Assembly (NCBI GenBank): GCA_937934385.1 | Contig: CALGZV010000178.1 | Span: 1 to 6,779 of the forward strand | DNA length: 6,779 nucleotides | Origin: an uncultured Clostridia bacterium | GTDB taxonomy: Bacteria > Bacillota > Clostridia > Oscillospirales > CAG-272 | Direction of reading: 5' to 3' | Shown: positions 6,584-6,779 of the stretch, in pieces | How positions within the stretch are numbered: position 1 is the stretch's first letter | Layout: each line of letters begins with the position of its first letter | Notes under the pieces: model-generated | The model's database searches: none | Seen by the model: only the letters and a program-made list of their open reading frames with translations | What the model was told of the DNA's origin: nothing | Position numbers and translations under genes: made by a program

Positions 6584-6694
6584 GTTATCCATCTGCTCAT
6601 GCAATGCAGAAATAACTTATACATAGCATATCGGGGATTGGCAGGAAGCCAGTTAAAAAAATCCCTGCCCATGCAACGCTACTTCTCACCATGA
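6566..6694 (+). CDS. Possible 42-residue small protein or leader peptide
   Basis: The ORF runs ATG 6566 to TGA 6692-6694 and has a strong GGAGG 9 nt upstream. The product is basic and contains no family motif I recognise; it starts MSFFRAVIHLLMQC and ends PMQRYFSP. The ribosome site is inside the hairpin at 6528-6565, and the reading frame passes through at least three further hairpins. The TGA overlaps the ATG of the next ORF (ATGA). These points fit a leader peptide or a small coupled gene. An ORF of this size can also occur by chance, and no conservation test was possible. Confidence 0.42.
   Translation: MSFFRAVIHLLMQCRNNLYIAYRGLAGSQLKKSLPMQRYFSP
6634..6669 (+). other. Two mutually exclusive small stems
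   Basis: GGGATT (6634-6639) can pair with AATCCC (6660-6665), enclosing TGGC/GCCA (6639-6642 with 6648-6651, competing for base 6639). Alternatively GGCAGG (6640-6645) can pair with CCTGCC (6664-6669). The right arms share CC at 6664-6665, so both cannot form completely. Such alternatives are seen in attenuators. No function is shown here. Confidence 0.35.
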
Positions 6695-6706
6695 AACCAG
6701 AAGTAG
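6679..6706 (+). other. 8-bp perfect stem with a stop/start junction in its loop
   Basis: CTACTTCT (6679-6686) pairs perfectly with AGAAGTAG (6699-6706). The 12-nt loop contains CCATGA, where the 42-residue ORF stops and the next ORF starts. The stem could control whether ribosomes stop or re-initiate there. Confidence 0.45.
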
Positions 6707-6779
6707 AATCTCCACTTAATAGAACATATATCTCCTATAACCGTAGAGGTCACAGAACCTTTGCGGTTTTTCTTTTGTC
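6691..6779 (+). CDS. Possible coupled leader ORF, open at the right edge
   Basis: ATG 6691 overlaps the TGA of the preceding ORF (ATGA) and the frame stays open for 29 codons to the window end, starting MKPEVESPLNRTYISYN. It has no Shine-Dalgarno of its own, so it would depend on re-initiation after the upstream ORF. The frame runs straight through the terminator-like hairpin at 6739-6776, the expected geometry for translation-controlled attenuation of a downstream gene. I recognise no family, and the real extent is unknown. Confidence 0.3.
   Translation, partial: MKPEVESPLNRTYISYNRRGHRTFAVFLL
6739..6776 (+). terminator. Terminator/attenuator hairpin at the right edge
   Basis: AACCGTAGAGGT (6739-6750) pairs over 12 positions, two of them G-U, with ACCTTTGCGGTT (6757-6768) around a 6-nt loop (CACAGA). 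A T-rich tract, TTTTTCTTTT, overlaps and follows the right arm. It is a convincing intrinsic terminator shape. Its position within an open reading frame and after several other hairpins suggests an attenuator for a gene beyond the window. Confidence 0.65.

Noticed and set aside
6597..6692. 31-codon minus-strand ORF in the hairpin region
   Set aside because: It begins inside the loop of the 6679-6706 stem without a clear Shine-Dalgarno, and open frames of this length are expected by chance.

Overview
The window looks like chromosomal DNA of a gut-type Firmicute, probably class Clostridia (Oscillospiraceae/Ruminococcus-like), joined to accessory DNA. This placement rests on the gene families, strong AGGAGG-type ribosome binding sites and codon choice. 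No rRNA or other taxonomic marker is present, so the genus is open.

Left part (1-4416, all minus strand, moderate GC): a three-gene drug-efflux type operon read right to left. A MarR-family regulator (3834-4340) is followed by two half-size ABC exporters (1995-3776, and 1995 running off the left edge). The motifs fit an asymmetric heterodimeric exporter of the BmrCD/LmrCD/TM287-288 type. The upstream subunit has a degenerate Walker B (Asp for Glu) and a Gln for the H-loop His, but a good signature motif. The downstream subunit has the catalytic Glu and His but an altered signature (LSAGQ). The upstream subunit carries an in-frame TGA at 3060-3062 and is annotated as a pseudogene or as carrying a sequence error. 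A near-consensus sigma-A promoter (TTGACA, 17 bp, TAAAAT) drives the operon, with a TTAAC-N2-GTTAA palindrome just downstream of its -10, which suggests autorepression by the MarR protein.

Middle part (about 4420-6150, plus strand, visibly AT-richer with different codon use): a divergent, tightly coupled three-gene operon. It encodes a small ABM-like dimeric alpha/beta-barrel protein, a ten-cysteine DUF3795 protein and a YafY-type HTH-WYL regulator. It has its own TTGACA promoter with an extended -10. The composition shift suggests horizontal acquisition.

Right part (6214-6779): a 56-aa cysteine-rich KTR protein, a family I associate with mobile elements of Firmicutes, followed by about 390 bp dense with hairpins. 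This stretch has a terminator-like hairpin overlapping the KTR stop region, a 9-bp perfect stem, a nested hairpin with a T-run, two mutually exclusive small stems, a stem presenting a stop/start junction in its loop, and a final terminator at the window edge. Threaded through it are a 42-aa ORF, whose good Shine-Dalgarno lies inside a terminator arm, and an ATGA-coupled ORF that runs into the last terminator. This resembles an attenuated leader region for a gene beyond the right edge, and is the most interesting part of the window.
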